Source: an uncultured Collinsella sp. (lineage in GTDB: Bacteria; Actinomycetota; Coriobacteriia; Coriobacteriales; Coriobacteriaceae). Taken from it: a stretch of 53,283 nt of DNA. Location: positions 1 to 53,283 of the forward strand of contig UQHR01000012.1 in the NCBI GenBank assembly GCA_900540905.1. The letters run 5' to 3'. How positions within the stretch are numbered: position 1 is the first letter of the stretch; each line of letters begins with the position of its first letter. Positions 26,599 to 35,212 of this stretch are shown here, piece after piece. A model generated the notes under the pieces. The model did not search any database. It had not been told where the DNA came from and saw only the letters and a program-made list of their open reading frames with translations. The position numbers and the translations under genes were made by a program.

Positions 26599-27570
26599 CT
26601 ACTGCTCGCTATTCGCAATCGCCTGATCGATCAGCTTGTCGAGTGCAGCGCGCTGCTCGGCGGAGCTGATGGCTCCCACGATGGGCTCCCCTACGATGTT
26701 GCCATTCTGATCGATGACATACGTTGTCGGGAACGAGAACAAATTTGACGTGAACTTACCGGCCTCGCTATCCGACTTGAACCAGATGTTCTTATACGTC
26801 ACGCCCTTCTTGCTCAGCACGTCCTTGGCATCTGCAATCTCGCCCTTGTTGCCATCGAGCGTAAAGGAATTGACGCCCACGACCTGGCCGCCCTTCTTGG
26901 CAAGCTCCTGATTCAGTTTCTCAAGATCGCCCAGCTCGCCCACGCACGGCTTGCAAGTAGTGAACCAGAAGTTCATGACGGTGACCTTGTTCTTAGAGAA
27001 CAGCTCGTCGCTGTTCACGTCGTTGCCATCCAGGTCCTTGCCCGTAAAGCTGGGGAACTTCGTCGCCTCGTTCGAAGCATTGGCACCAGCCGTCATGCCA
27101 GCGGTCGAAGCGTCGACGCTCTCGCCTGCACTCGGCGTGCTTCCACAGCCGGGGAACTCCTTCTCCAGGCTCTCGAGCTTGTCCTCGATCTCCTTGATCT
27201 GCTGTGCACCGGCCTTGAGCGTCTTGAGCTCATCCGCCGTGAACTCATCCTTGGCGCCGTCGATGGTCTTGAGCAGGAAATCGCCGTAATTGCTGCCGTC
27301 CTCAATCATTGCCGAGTCTTTATTTGCCGCATTGAATACCTTTTCCCACAGCGCGTTATCACTCGAAAAGATCTCGTTCTCCTTCTGCATGAGCTTCGCA
27401 TACAGCTCGGCGGCCTCGTCGGCATTGGCCGGCTTCTGCGCAGTGAGTTCTGCGATCTTAGGATCGGAGCTCGCAGATTCGCTCGCATTGCCGCCAGGTG
27501 CCGAGCACGCCACAAGACACAAGGCCAATACCGGCACCATAAACAGGGCCGCAATCTTAGAAAGCTTCAT
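26599..27570 (-). CDS. TlpA/ResA-like thiol-disulfide oxidoreductase lipoprotein
   Basis: A 323-aa exported redoxin. Signal peptide with lipobox LVAC, lipidated Cys C22. Residues about 40-150 form a charged helical domain, a linker follows, then a thioredoxin-fold domain with active site FWFTTCKPC near residue 200 and the cis-Pro segment FSFPTTYVIDQNG. It would reduce or oxidise thiols outside the membrane. ATG 27570 is chosen because GGAGG (27578-27582) is seven bases upstream; ATG 27576 would sit one base from it. It is the third gene of the operon with the 4Fe-4S membrane protein, which may feed it electrons (inference). Confidence 0.9.
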   Translation of the reverse strand: MKLSKIAALFMVPVLALCLVACSAPGGNASESASSDPKIAELTAQKPANADEAAELYAKLMQKENEIFSSDNALWEKVFNAANKDSAMIEDGSNYGDFLLKTIDGAKDEFTADELKTLKAGAQQIKEIEDKLESLEKEFPGCGSTPSAGESVDASTAGMTAGANASNEATKFPSFTGKDLDGNDVNSDELFSKNKVTVMNFWFTTCKPCVGELGDLEKLNQELAKKGGQVVGVNSFTLDGNKGEIADAKDVLSKKGVTYKNIWFKSDSEAGKFTSNLFSFPTTYVIDQNGNIVGEPIVGAISSAEQRAALDKLIDQAIANSEQ

Positions 27571-27599
27571 AGTCATTCCTCCGTTTTGTCGAAGCTTGT

Positions 27600-28502
27600 T
27601 TACTTTTTATCGGCGGTCAAGGGGAGCTTTTCCGCCGACACATCCAGGCCATAGCGATAGCTAATGGCATCGACGGGACAGGCCCCGATGCACTTTCCGC
27701 ACCGGATGCATTCGGCATGATTGGGCGCGCGGACCACATCAACATCCATCTGACAAACCTTTGAGCACTTGCCACACGAGACACATTTGCATGCATCGAC
27801 CCGAATCCCCAGCAGGGATACCTTATTCATGAGCGCATAGAATGCGCCGAGTGGACAAATCCATTTGCAGAAGGGGCGGTAGAGCAAAACGCTCAGCACT
27901 ACCACGGCAATGAGAACGGCAAGTTTCCAAGTAAAGAGCTGCCCCAGCGCAGATCGAATGCCGGCGTTGGCAATGGCCAGCGGAATGGCGCCCTCGAGCA
28001 CGCCCTGCGGACAGATGTACTTACAAAAGAACGGGTCGCCCATGCCCACGTCGTTAACCACCAAGACGGGCAGCAGCACCACGGCAAACAGCAGCACGAC
28101 GTACTTGATGTACGTGAGCGGCTTGAGCTTTTTCGTGGAGAACTTTTTGCCGGGAATCTTGTGAAGCAGCTCCTGCAGCCAGCCAAACGGGCACAGAAAG
28201 CCGCATACAAAGCGTCCCAGCAGCACGCCGAGCAAAATGAGCGTACCGGTAACATAGTAAGAAAAGTTGAACTTGGATGAACCTACTACCGACTGGAACG
28301 ACCCGATGGGGCACGCACCCGATGCCGCGGGGCACGAATAGCAGTTAAGCCCGGGTACGCAGACTGTTTTTCCCGCGCCCTGATAGATGCCGCCTTTGGC
28401 AAAGTTTGGCAGGTGAATGTTGGTAATAAGTGTTGCCGCCGCCTGAATGAATCCGCGAAATCGAGCCAAAACATGCGACGCAGTGTTTTCTCTTTTATCC
28501 AA
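27600..28502 (-). CDS. 4Fe-4S membrane protein, NapH/NosR-like
   Basis: A 300-aa protein with four to five hydrophobic segments. It has polyferredoxin marks of the NapH group: CGFLCPFGWLQEL and CKWICPLGAFYAL in membrane loops, a FCKYICPQG loop, and two C-terminal 4Fe-4S motifs CVSCGKCSKVC and CIRCGKCIGACP. It probably passes electrons across the membrane to the TlpA-like lipoprotein. No ATG fits; TTG 28502 overlaps the stop of the CD1871A-like gene (TTGGATAA), which predicts translational coupling. A longer open frame upstream only overlaps that gene. Confidence 0.85.
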   Translation of the reverse strand: MDKRENTASHVLARFRGFIQAAATLITNIHLPNFAKGGIYQGAGKTVCVPGLNCYSCPAASGACPIGSFQSVVGSSKFNFSYYVTGTLILLGVLLGRFVCGFLCPFGWLQELLHKIPGKKFSTKKLKPLTYIKYVVLLFAVVLLPVLVVNDVGMGDPFFCKYICPQGVLEGAIPLAIANAGIRSALGQLFTWKLAVLIAVVVLSVLLYRPFCKWICPLGAFYALMNKVSLLGIRVDACKCVSCGKCSKVCQMDVDVVRAPNHAECIRCGKCIGACPVDAISYRYGLDVSAEKLPLTADKK

Positions 28503-28641
28503 TTCCGATACACTCCAAGCACAGCCTAATCGCTTTGGCCAGCACGGCATCTGCCTCGCCACGCATAACGCCAAAGCACACCATGGCAATTCCGACGATC
28601 AACAAAGCGACCTGTACCACGGGTTTTACCGCTTTGAACAA
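28495..28641 (-). CDS. CD1871A-family CXXC-containing small protein
   Basis: A 48-aa protein. It starts at TTG 28641 with AAAGGAG eight bases upstream: MFKAVKPVVQ, a hydrophobic helix VALLIVGIAMVCFGVMRG, and the hallmark ending RLCLECIGIG. That C-terminal CLECIGIG tail identifies the CD1871A family, small membrane proteins encoded beside 4Fe-4S/thioredoxin-like operons in gut anaerobes. The CxxC pair suggests a thiol relay or cluster ligand role, unproven. It heads the operon, and its stop overlaps the next start by 8 bp. Confidence 0.85.
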   Translation of the reverse strand: MFKAVKPVVQVALLIVGIAMVCFGVMRGEADAVLAKAIRLCLECIGIG

Positions 28642-28731
28642 CCTGACCACTCCTTTCGTTACGCGACCATTGGACCATATCGGCTATAAAATCCGTGTTA
28701 AGCGCGATTTGAAATGTGCAAGGAGACTGTT

Positions 28732-29406
28732 ATGCGTATTTTGATCGTCGAGGACGAGCGGGCGCTGTGCGACGCAATCGCGCGCAGCTTGCGGAACTTG
28801 GCGTACAGTGTCGACTGCTGTCACGACGGACAGGAGGCGCTCGACCTACTGGACGTTGAGGCCTTCGACCTCGTGGTACTCGACCTCAACCTTCCCCGCA
28901 TCGACGGCATGACCGTACTCAGGGAACTTAGGAAAACTGACTGCGAGACTAAGGTACTGATTCTGTCCGCACGTGGCGAAGTATCAGATAAAGTCGCCGG
29001 ACTCGATGCCGGCGCCAACGATTACCTCACCAAGCCGTTTCATCTGGACGAGCTTGCGGCAAGGATTCGCAGCCTTACCCTAAGACGCTTTACACAAAGC
29101 GACGTAGTTTTAACCTGCGGAAAGCTCAGCTTTGACACCAAGGCGCGCATCGCTTCCGTGGACAGCGAGGCTTTATCTCTTACGCGCAAGGAAACGGGAA
29201 TCTTGGAATACCTGATGCTTAATCAGGGGCGACCGGTAAGCCAAGAGGAGCTTATCGAGCACGTTTGGGATAGCAGCGTGAACAACTTTAGCAACGCAAC
29301 CCGCGTTCATATTTCGTCGCTCCGAAAAAAGTTGCGCAGCGCTTTGGGATACGACCCGATTCGCAATCGGATTGGAGAGGGCTACGTTATGGAGGATAAC
29401 GAATGA
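28732..29406 (+). CDS. Two-component response regulator, OmpR/PhoB family
   Basis: A 224-aa regulator. Receiver domain residues 1-115 with acidic pocket E7/D8, phospho-Asp D51 (VVLDLNLP), and LTKPF lysine loop; Trans_reg_C winged helix from about 128 to 222 (LTRKETGILEYLML, RVHISSLRKKLR, RIGEGYVM). ATG 28732 follows AAGGAG. It is divergent from the CD1871A/4Fe-4S/TlpA operon, with about 90 bp between them, so that operon is the most likely target. It overlaps the histidine kinase gene by ATGA. Confidence 0.94.
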   Translation: MRILIVEDERALCDAIARSLRNLAYSVDCCHDGQEALDLLDVEAFDLVVLDLNLPRIDGMTVLRELRKTDCETKVLILSARGEVSDKVAGLDAGANDYLTKPFHLDELAARIRSLTLRRFTQSDVVLTCGKLSFDTKARIASVDSEALSLTRKETGILEYLMLNQGRPVSQEELIEHVWDSSVNNFSNATRVHISSLRKKLRSALGYDPIRNRIGEGYVMEDNE

Positions 29407-30542
29407 AAAGGCTTTCGCTGCAATGGCGCATAACGATTATGACGGCACTGCTCACGTGTGCGGCGTGCGTGCTGACGAACTGCCTGGTCGGCTATACGGG
29501 CATGCGCTACATGGATGCCATCGGCAGTAACATCTCGGCCTTTACCGCTACCGGCGCGGATTCGCCCCAGGCGTTTGACCCAACACAAGCAGCCCTCGAT
29601 GACGAGGTCACGGTCGTCGTAAACGACGCACAAGAGTCTTTTGGCACGACAACCTGGTACATCACGGCTGGAGTCACACTCCTTGGCGGCGCGCTGGCAT
29701 ACTTTGTGAGCGGCCGTGCACTCAAACCGCTGCGGGCTTTTGCGGCCCAGGTTGAGCGCGTGCAGCCTGACAACCTAAGCGAAATTAAGCTCAGCGAAGA
29801 TGTGCCCACCGAGCTACAACGATGCAGCGCCTCTTTCAACGACATGATTGCCCGTCTTTGCGAAGGGTTCTCTGCACAGCGTCAGTTTACCGGCAACGCC
29901 GCACACGAGCTGCGCACCCCGCTCTCCCTTATGCAAGCACAGATTGAACTATTCATCTCTGAGCACTCCGGTTTGCAACCCGAAACAGCCGAGCTGCTCG
30001 GCCTGCTACAAGAACAAACTGAGCGCATGTCTCGAATGACCAAGGTATTGCTCGAGATGAGCGAGCTCCGCAGCGTTCCTTGCGAGGACGATGTTGAACT
30101 CGGTCCCTTGTCCGAAGAGGTCCTCACCGACCTTGCGCCACTTGCCGAGAATAAGGGCATAGCCCTCAATTGTGCTGGAGACGCTTTAGTAATCGGGAAC
30201 GATGCGCTCCTCTATCGGCTGGTGTTCAACCTGGTCGAAAACGCCATCCGCTATAGCCGCACCGACTCGAGCGTTACCGTCTCCATCTGCGACAACGACA
30301 GCCACGTGTTCCTGCGAGTCGAGGACCAGGGCCCGGGAATACCCAAGCAGTACCGTGAGAGCATCTTCCAACCGTTCTTTCGCCTGGATAAATCCCGCAG
30401 CAGGGCATACGGCGGCGCAGGACTCGGGCTAGCGCTTGTTTGGGAGATTGCAGCGCTTCACGGTGGCACGGTAGAGGTCGAAGCAAATTCCGAGAACGGA
30501 ACCGTGATGCTCGTGACCCTCTCAAAGGGGGCCACCACGTGA
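29403..30542 (+). CDS. Sensor histidine kinase
   Basis: A 379-aa membrane kinase. TM1 at about residues 10-32, a short extracytoplasmic loop of about 45 residues (too small for a large ligand domain), TM2 at about 82-103, HAMP-like linker, HisKA with phospho-His H168 (NAAHELRTPLSLM), and HATPase with NLVENAIRYS, DQGPGIP and GGAGLGLAL. It phosphorylates the preceding response regulator. Given the divergent redox operon, it may sense redox or envelope state; this is inference from position. Its stop codon is followed directly, in the same frame, by an arginase-family remnant. Confidence 0.94.
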   Translation: MKRLSLQWRITIMTALLTCAACVLTNCLVGYTGMRYMDAIGSNISAFTATGADSPQAFDPTQAALDDEVTVVVNDAQESFGTTTWYITAGVTLLGGALAYFVSGRALKPLRAFAAQVERVQPDNLSEIKLSEDVPTELQRCSASFNDMIARLCEGFSAQRQFTGNAAHELRTPLSLMQAQIELFISEHSGLQPETAELLGLLQEQTERMSRMTKVLLEMSELRSVPCEDDVELGPLSEEVLTDLAPLAENKGIALNCAGDALVIGNDALLYRLVFNLVENAIRYSRTDSSVTVSICDNDSHVFLRVEDQGPGIPKQYRESIFQPFFRLDKSRSRAYGGAGLGLALVWEIAALHGGTVEVEANSENGTVMLVTLSKGATT

Positions 30543-30572
30543 TCCGACTGTCCAGGAGTCCCACTCGACATT

Positions 30573-30995
30573 GTGAAACGCGTCCCAAAACTTGGACATG
30601 AGAAATGGGAGACAGTTCGCATCTATGCCGAGGACGAAGTCCTGGCGGGGATTCAGGATGCGCAGAGGAAGCTTGCGGCAGAAAACCCCGACAGAGTCGT
30701 GACCGTCGGCGGCAACTGTATGGTGTCGCCTGCCCTCTTCGATTACCTGCACGGGAAATACGAGAACGTTGGAATCGTCTGGATCTATGCGCATCCGGAT
30801 GTATCCACGCTGAATGATGGCTACCCCAACGCTCACGCCATGGTACTTGGCAGCCTTTTGGAACAGGGTGCACCGCAACTCGTTTCGCGGATGCGGCATC
30901 CGGTGTTTAAGCCGAGCGATGTCCTGCATGTCGGGCTACAGCAGCTCCACGACTATCAGGAAGTTTGCTTAAACAAGCATAGGTGTTGCGGTTTT
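30573..30995 (+). pseudogene. Arginase/agmatinase-family remnant
   Basis: The reading frame encodes the middle of a ureohydrolase-fold protein: DRVVTVGGNCMVSPALFDYLHGKY, then VGIVWIYAHPDVSTLNDGYPNAHAM. In arginases the sequence is DAHPD, whose first Asp binds Mn; here it is Tyr, so the metal site is broken. The N-terminal half is missing and recognisable similarity ends near HDYQE, after which the frame is scrambled. It begins immediately after the histidine kinase stop, so a deletion has probably removed the gene's start. It is not expected to be active. Confidence 0.75.
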
Positions 30996-31070
30996 AGCCG
31001 ATGTCCTCATGGAGGAAAACGACATGCTGGGTCTGTCTGATTAAAGTCCAACAGTTTCCATGAGGCATCT

Positions 31071-31335
31071 AGCACGGTAAAAGCTAAAGACCCGGGAGAC
31101 CCCAAACTGTCAACCATCTTTACGGGTGCAAGGGAAACGGGCAAGACAGCCCCCTCTCGCTCCTATCCGAAACGGCGCTTGAACACGGCTGGATTGCAGC
31201 GAATGTCTCCGCCATGCCCGGCATGCTCGAAGATATCATCGAGCACACAAAGGAGGCCGCAGGCCGTTACCTCTCGCAGCCCCATACACGCGTGAGCGGA
31301 GTTCAAGTTGGGCAGCGGGGCGGTTTAGCGCGCCA
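31071..31335 (+). pseudogene. AAA+ ATPase remnant (N-terminal part)
   Basis: Reads KDPGDPKLSTIFTGARETGKTA, a P-loop with the usual G of GxxGTGKT changed to E. A frameshift near 31150 follows, then SETALEHGWIAANVSAMPGMLEDIIEHTKEAAGRYLSQPHTRVSGVQVG in another frame. The part from AANVSAMPGMLEDII on matches the remnant at 47310-47781, so both derive from the same family of ATPase with a C-terminal winged helix. From 31335 to 31570 I see no further coding signal I can support. Confidence 0.7.
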
Positions 31336-31569
31336 ATATAATCAAATCGTGCACTTCCATAGCCTCTCGTCTACGTGGTGTACCGTCGTCTCCCCTTTTA
31401 TCAGAGTTGGGCGATTTTCAGGCACCCGAGCTGAACTCAAATTGAACTCAACGATGCCTTATCGGTCGAGGGCGTCCTAGCGAGAATATACAGAGGCGCA
31501 CATTTCGCAGGGAACCTCCCATTCGTTATCATATCGGGATGCTGTCAAGGCAGCGTCAATGCGTTCGAC

Positions 31570-32253
31570 CTACACCTTCTCGCTTTTCGAGGCCTCGTCT
31601 GCAGGACCATCGGAATCGATACGGAATCGATCGGCATACCATTCATCCGAAGCAATCACCTTATGGAGCATCTGGAGATGCAGGTCGACATAGTGGCAGA
31701 ACGCCTTGCCGCATTCCACGAGAGGCGCATTGTTTCTCTCGTTGGGCTCGGCTCCAAAATTAAACTCGACCTCATAGCCCTCCCCAGGCACACCCATGCT
31801 CGGCAGAATATCAATGGAGAAGTGGACGAATCCAGACGTCACCTTGTATACATCTTTTACCTTTGGATCGAACTTCTCGAGTAAGTCTTGAAGTCTTCCA
31901 TCGGACATCTTCTCACCCGAGAAATCTTTCAGCTTGTTCACAGGCACACCTTGAAACACCTGCTTGAGAAAGTCATCCTGGTCTTCGGCGGCGAATAATG
32001 CGAATGTCCGCAGGCAGACTCCAACCTGTGCGCGGAGAAGCTGGGCGACGCAAACAAGATTCCTCGACTCGAGCATGGAGATGAATCCGTCTATCAGTCT
32101 CATCGCATACTCAGAGGAGGATGCCAGATATAGATCCCATTGGGTAAAGTCGCCGTTCATGAAGGGAATCACTGCATTGCGCTCGGCGACTCTCAAGGCA
32201 CTCAGGCTTTGTTCTATTTTCTCAGCTTCTTGTTTGAACTGTTCGCTATCCAA
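31570..32253 (-). CDS. Hypothetical protein (227 aa)
   Basis: A 227-aa soluble protein with no signal peptide or membrane segment. It looks mostly helical: an amphipathic N-terminus (EQFKQEAEKIEQSLSALRVAER), a central AQLLRAQVGVCLRTFALFAAED, and FDPKVKDVYKVTSGFVHFS. The layout is reminiscent of HEPN-like or DUF5677-type helical proteins, but I see no RxxxxH catalytic motif and do not assign a family. It lies in a stretch of remnants with somewhat lower GC than its neighbours, which suggests transfer. It has no obvious partner gene. Confidence 0.6.
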   Translation of the reverse strand: MDSEQFKQEAEKIEQSLSALRVAERNAVIPFMNGDFTQWDLYLASSSEYAMRLIDGFISMLESRNLVCVAQLLRAQVGVCLRTFALFAAEDQDDFLKQVFQGVPVNKLKDFSGEKMSDGRLQDLLEKFDPKVKDVYKVTSGFVHFSIDILPSMGVPGEGYEVEFNFGAEPNERNNAPLVECGKAFCHYVDLHLQMLHKVIASDEWYADRFRIDSDGPADEASKSEKV

Positions 32254-32409
32254 AATGCCCCCAAATGCCGGCTTCTCAACAAATCAAAAAAGCAAGAGAG
32301 ACAGAGATTAGGTTCCTGCTCCACTGAACCCACGCTTCCAGTCGAGACACTCCTCCTCGAAGATCTCCCCAGAGTCCCGCCTCTCGCGCCCCTCACGGAA
32401 CTGTCCATA

Positions 32410-32505
32410 TCAGTGTAGCCAATCCAAGCACAGCCCCACCGCACGGCCCAGTCGCTTCCGGTCCTGCGTGGCCCCGTGAAGGCGGAAGGGCGTGGTTGTC
32501 GTCAT
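32410..32505 (-). CDS. Small ORF at the end of the PadR operon (31 aa)
   Basis: MTTTTPFRLHGATQDRKRLG followed by RAVGLCLDWLH. ATG 32505 has AGAAAGGA six bases upstream, a ribosome site as good as those of its neighbours. It is basic, without a membrane segment. It may be a real small gene or the start of a truncated one, since the downstream region (32254-32409) holds nothing I can assign. It follows the DUF1700-linked gene by 161 bp. Confidence 0.35.
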   Translation of the reverse strand: MTTTTPFRLHGATQDRKRLGRAVGLCLDWLH

Positions 32506-32666
32506 CGCGTTCCTTTCTCCTCGTACCTTTTTGGGCATGCGTCACGGGCCCCCGCGCGGCGCTGAGAGCGAATCGGCGCAGGCTTGGGGCCAGTTGCGTA
32601 GAGGTTGAGGTTCGGGTTTCGCCGGCTTACGCAGCTTGGCGGGCAGAGCGCCCGGGCTCGCTGCGC

Positions 32667-32921
32667 CTAGGGCGCGGCGGGATCCGCGACGCCGGAGGTG
32701 TCGATCTCGCCCAGATTGGCGAGCTGCTCGATGAGGGGGAGGCCCATCGGGTCGTCCACCTCGACGCCGCCGAGCACGATGGTGCTGTCGCGTGTGTCTA
32801 TATGGGTTGTGAACACGGCCGGGTCGAAACCCGAAGCGATAAAGCCAATGCCCGCGAGGACAACACCCGCGGCAACGAGCCCGCCCGCCACGGCGAGGTA
32901 GATCTTCTTCGCACTGGTCAT
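32667..32921 (-). CDS. Small membrane-anchored protein of the PadR/DUF1700 operon
   Basis: An 84-aa protein: MTSAKKIYLAVAGGLVAAGVVLAGIGFIASGF is a single N-terminal membrane anchor, followed by a 50-residue hydrophilic tail with a short beta-like segment (STIVLGGVEVDD). In related PadR-DUF1700 operons the third gene often encodes a DUF4097-type adhesin-like protein with the same kind of N-terminus; this one may be a shortened form. ATG 32921 is chosen because AGAAAGGAG lies eight bases upstream; GTG 32930 would overlap it. It follows DUF1700 by 15 bp. Confidence 0.65.
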   Translation of the reverse strand: MTSAKKIYLAVAGGLVAAGVVLAGIGFIASGFDPAVFTTHIDTRDSTIVLGGVEVDDPMGLPLIEQLANLGEIDTSGVADPAAP

Positions 32922-32936
32922 GGTACTCACTCCTTT

Positions 32937-33560
32937 CTACGCCGCGAGATGCGCGGCAGCGCCGCCCTTCTCGCCCTTACCCTTCCAGAAGGGCGAGGCG
33001 GCCTTCCTCGCCCAGAGCGCCGAGAGGCGCGCAATTTGTTTTGAGGCTGCCCAAGCGCCAGCACCAACGAAGAGCGCCACGCCGACGAGGCCGAGCCCCA
33101 CGCCCGCCGAGGCGAGGGCGTACGGGAAGTGGCCGATGATGACGCCGCTTACGGCAAGCAGGAGCCCAACTACGCCCACGCCCCCGAGTGCCACCGCGAC
33201 GATCCACACGCAGAGCGCCAGCACCCAGATGCAGATATAGACCGTGACGGCCACGGCGGCGAAGGCGGCGAGCAGCGGCACCCACACCGGGGAGCCCACG
33301 ATGGCCAGCACCCACAGCAGCGCGGTGCTGCGCCGGCGCGTCCTCGCGATCGCGCGCGGCACGGCGGGCAGGTCGTCGAGCGTGGCCTCCGCCACCTCGC
33401 CGGGCGTGCCCATGGCGGCCACGGCCTCCTCCTCGCTCATACCGTCCTCCATGCGGTCGGCGATGGCCTCCGCATAGAACGCCTTGGTCTCCTCCACGTG
33501 CTCGGCCGGCAGGCAGGCGAGCAGCTCGCCCAACCGGCCCAGAAACTCATCGCGCGTCAT
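32937..33560 (-). CDS. DUF1700 / HAAS-domain membrane protein
   Basis: A 207-aa protein. Residues 1-75 are the HAAS-type helical domain (MTRDEFLGRLGELLACLP, EEAVAAMGTPGEVAEATL), followed by about four hydrophobic segments (84-180). DUF1700 proteins are encoded with PadR regulators and are thought to act as membrane sensors or anti-factors; the mechanism is not established. ATG 33560 follows GAGGAGG and overlaps the 3' end of padR by 14 bp, so the two are coupled. Confidence 0.85.
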   Translation of the reverse strand: MTRDEFLGRLGELLACLPAEHVEETKAFYAEAIADRMEDGMSEEEAVAAMGTPGEVAEATLDDLPAVPRAIARTRRRSTALLWVLAIVGSPVWVPLLAAFAAVAVTVYICIWVLALCVWIVAVALGGVGVVGLLLAVSGVIIGHFPYALASAGVGLGLVGVALFVGAGAWAASKQIARLSALWARKAASPFWKGKGEKGGAAAHLAA

Positions 33561-33867
33561 GGTGCGCCTCCTCAACGTATGCGTAAATCTCCCGTACGGA
33601 CGGCCACTCGGCCAGGAACTCCTCGATGCGCGCTCGCCCGTCGTCCGTGATGCGGTAGTACCGGCGCAGCCGCCCGTTGTGCTCGGCGGAGCGCGCCGTG
33701 ATGCACCCGGCCTTCTCCAGGCGCTTGAGCAGCGGGTAGAGCGTCGACTCCGTGAGCCCCATGCTCGCCGGTACGTCCTTCACGATCTGGTAGCCGTAGG
33801 ACTCCTCGCCGGAGACGGCCGCGAGCACGCAGGCCTCCAGGAAGCCGCGCTTCATCTGTGCCTCCAT
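33547..33867 (-). CDS. PadR-family transcriptional regulator
   Basis: A 106-aa repressor-type protein: winged helix MKRGFLEACVLAAVSGEESYGYQIVKDV, recognition region LTESTLYPLLKRLEKAGCI, wing RRYYRITDDGR, and a short C-terminal helix. This is PadR subfamily 2 (no long C-terminal domain). ATG 33867 is chosen because GGAGG lies seven bases upstream. A TATAC-rich stretch 25-50 bp upstream probably contains promoter and operator. PadR repressors respond to phenolics, drugs or envelope stress; here the linked membrane proteins suggest the last. Confidence 0.9.
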   Translation of the reverse strand: MEAQMKRGFLEACVLAAVSGEESYGYQIVKDVPASMGLTESTLYPLLKRLEKAGCITARSAEHNGRLRRYYRITDDGRARIEEFLAEWPSVREIYAYVEEAHHDAR

Positions 33868-34207
33868 CCGCACACCTCCTCTCGTCATATGCTATGCTAT
33901 ACACACTATACGATGCAAGGTATTAGACGTCAACTCTCATCGCGAAGATTCTCCGGCCCCTGCGCGCTGCGAACGTGATATCGCGGGGCGGTTGGCATTA
34001 TGCATGAAACGTCAAGTAACGCTCTTTTGATCCACTTCCACTCGGCCCCATATGCCTTGCACAACGCCCCCTTCGACCTCGGAATCAAGAGAGCCGCTAG
34101 TCTTCCTTTATACGTTCGGCATAATCGTAGGCGATACCCACAAATTCCGGTCCCGAGCAACAGGAGTACAATTGCTGCTATTGTTGCCAGCTGTTGGGAG
34201 ATGGAAG
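33868..34207. other. Intergenic region between divergent padR and luxR genes
   Basis: Holds the AT-rich padR promoter zone (33885-33920, repeated TATAC-like words) and, near 34196, the ribosome site of the LuxR gene. Open frames on both strands between 33930 and 34200 have no recognisable protein features, and I do not call a gene there. Confidence 0.5.
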
Positions 34208-35212
34208 ATGGACTGCGATGGCTACCCATGCGTTCCCATGCCGTTGATGTGCACTGCCTTTGTGCCGGGGCAGATTGACGCTGCGGTTGCAGGCATTTCC
34301 GACCCCGATTCACGCACCATCGCCACGGCAGAAGCGCTGTACTTTCGCGGACAGGCCGCCCTCGCTGCCAAGACGGCGCGCCCCTATCTTGACGCCACCG
34401 ATTCCGCACTGCGCTATTCCGCATGCTTTATCTGCGGATATGCCAGTCTGTCGCTCAATCGTATCGCCGATGCCCGCCGTTGCCTTGCGGGCATCCTCGA
34501 TACGCCAACTGACGAGGAATCGCCCGCCGTCCACGCCACGCATATCCTATTCGTCTCCGCCGCGAGCGTCCTGCTGCACTTGCCTTCCCCGCATTCCGCC
34601 GAAGAGTTTTATCCGCTTGCGGCGCATCTGCCCGAAGACCTGCGCCTGTTCGCCAGCTACGTGATGGCGCATGCCCTGTATCTGCGCGGCGAATACGGCC
34701 GCAGCCTGGGCATGGTGGAAAATGCCCTGATCATGAAACAGGGAAGCTATCCCATCTCGGAACTGTTCCTGCACCTGGCGGCTTCCATGGCATGCATGAG
34801 CCTCAAGGACATCGACGCCGCAAAGGCACATTTCGGAGCCGCTTGGGACATTGCGCGCCCCGACGGCCTTATCGAGCTCATTGGCGAGCACCACGGCCTT
34901 TTGCAGGGGCTTATCGAGGCATGCTTAAAATCGCAATATCCCGACGATTTCGCTCGCATCATCGAGATTACGTATCGATTCAGCTACGGCTGGCGGCGCA
35001 TCCACAACCCCGATTCGGGTGAGGACGTGGCCGACGATTTAACGACCACGGAGTTCACCATGGCCATGCTCGCCTGCCGCGGTTGGACCAACGCCGAAAT
35101 CGCACGCCACATGGGAGTATCGCCGGGCACCGTCAAAAACCGCCTATCAGGAGTGTATGCCAAGCTTGGTATCGGAACTCGCGCCGAGCTGGTTGCCCAC
35201 ATGTTGCGCTAG
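34208..35212 (+). CDS. LuxR-family regulator with helical-repeat sensor region
   Basis: A 334-aa protein. Residues about 265-330 are a LuxR/NarL helix-turn-helix (LTTTEFTMAMLACRGWTNAEIARHMGVSPGTVKNRLSGVYAKL). The first 250 residues are helical and Ala/Leu-rich, TPR-like (for example CGYASLSLNRIADARRCLAGIL), as in MalT-type activators without the ATPase part. ATG 34208 is preferred to earlier in-frame starts because GGGAG lies seven bases upstream. It precedes a large surface-protein gene by 157 bp on the same strand and probably controls it (inference). Confidence 0.88.
   Translation: MDCDGYPCVPMPLMCTAFVPGQIDAAVAGISDPDSRTIATAEALYFRGQAALAAKTARPYLDATDSALRYSACFICGYASLSLNRIADARRCLAGILDTPTDEESPAVHATHILFVSAASVLLHLPSPHSAEEFYPLAAHLPEDLRLFASYVMAHALYLRGEYGRSLGMVENALIMKQGSYPISELFLHLAASMACMSLKDIDAAKAHFGAAWDIARPDGLIELIGEHHGLLQGLIEACLKSQYPDDFARIIEITYRFSYGWRRIHNPDSGEDVADDLTTTEFTMAMLACRGWTNAEIARHMGVSPGTVKNRLSGVYAKLGIGTRAELVAHMLR

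Noticed and set aside
31335..31570. Short coding-like stretch (ALSVEGVLARIYRGAHFAGNLPFVIISG) after the ATPase remnant
   Set aside because: It may be another gene fragment, but I could not tie it to any family, so it is left unannotated.
33930..34424. 164-aa reverse ORF between padR and luxR
   Set aside because: It overlaps the LuxR gene antisense and lacks a start signal; the hydrophobic stretch alone is not enough.
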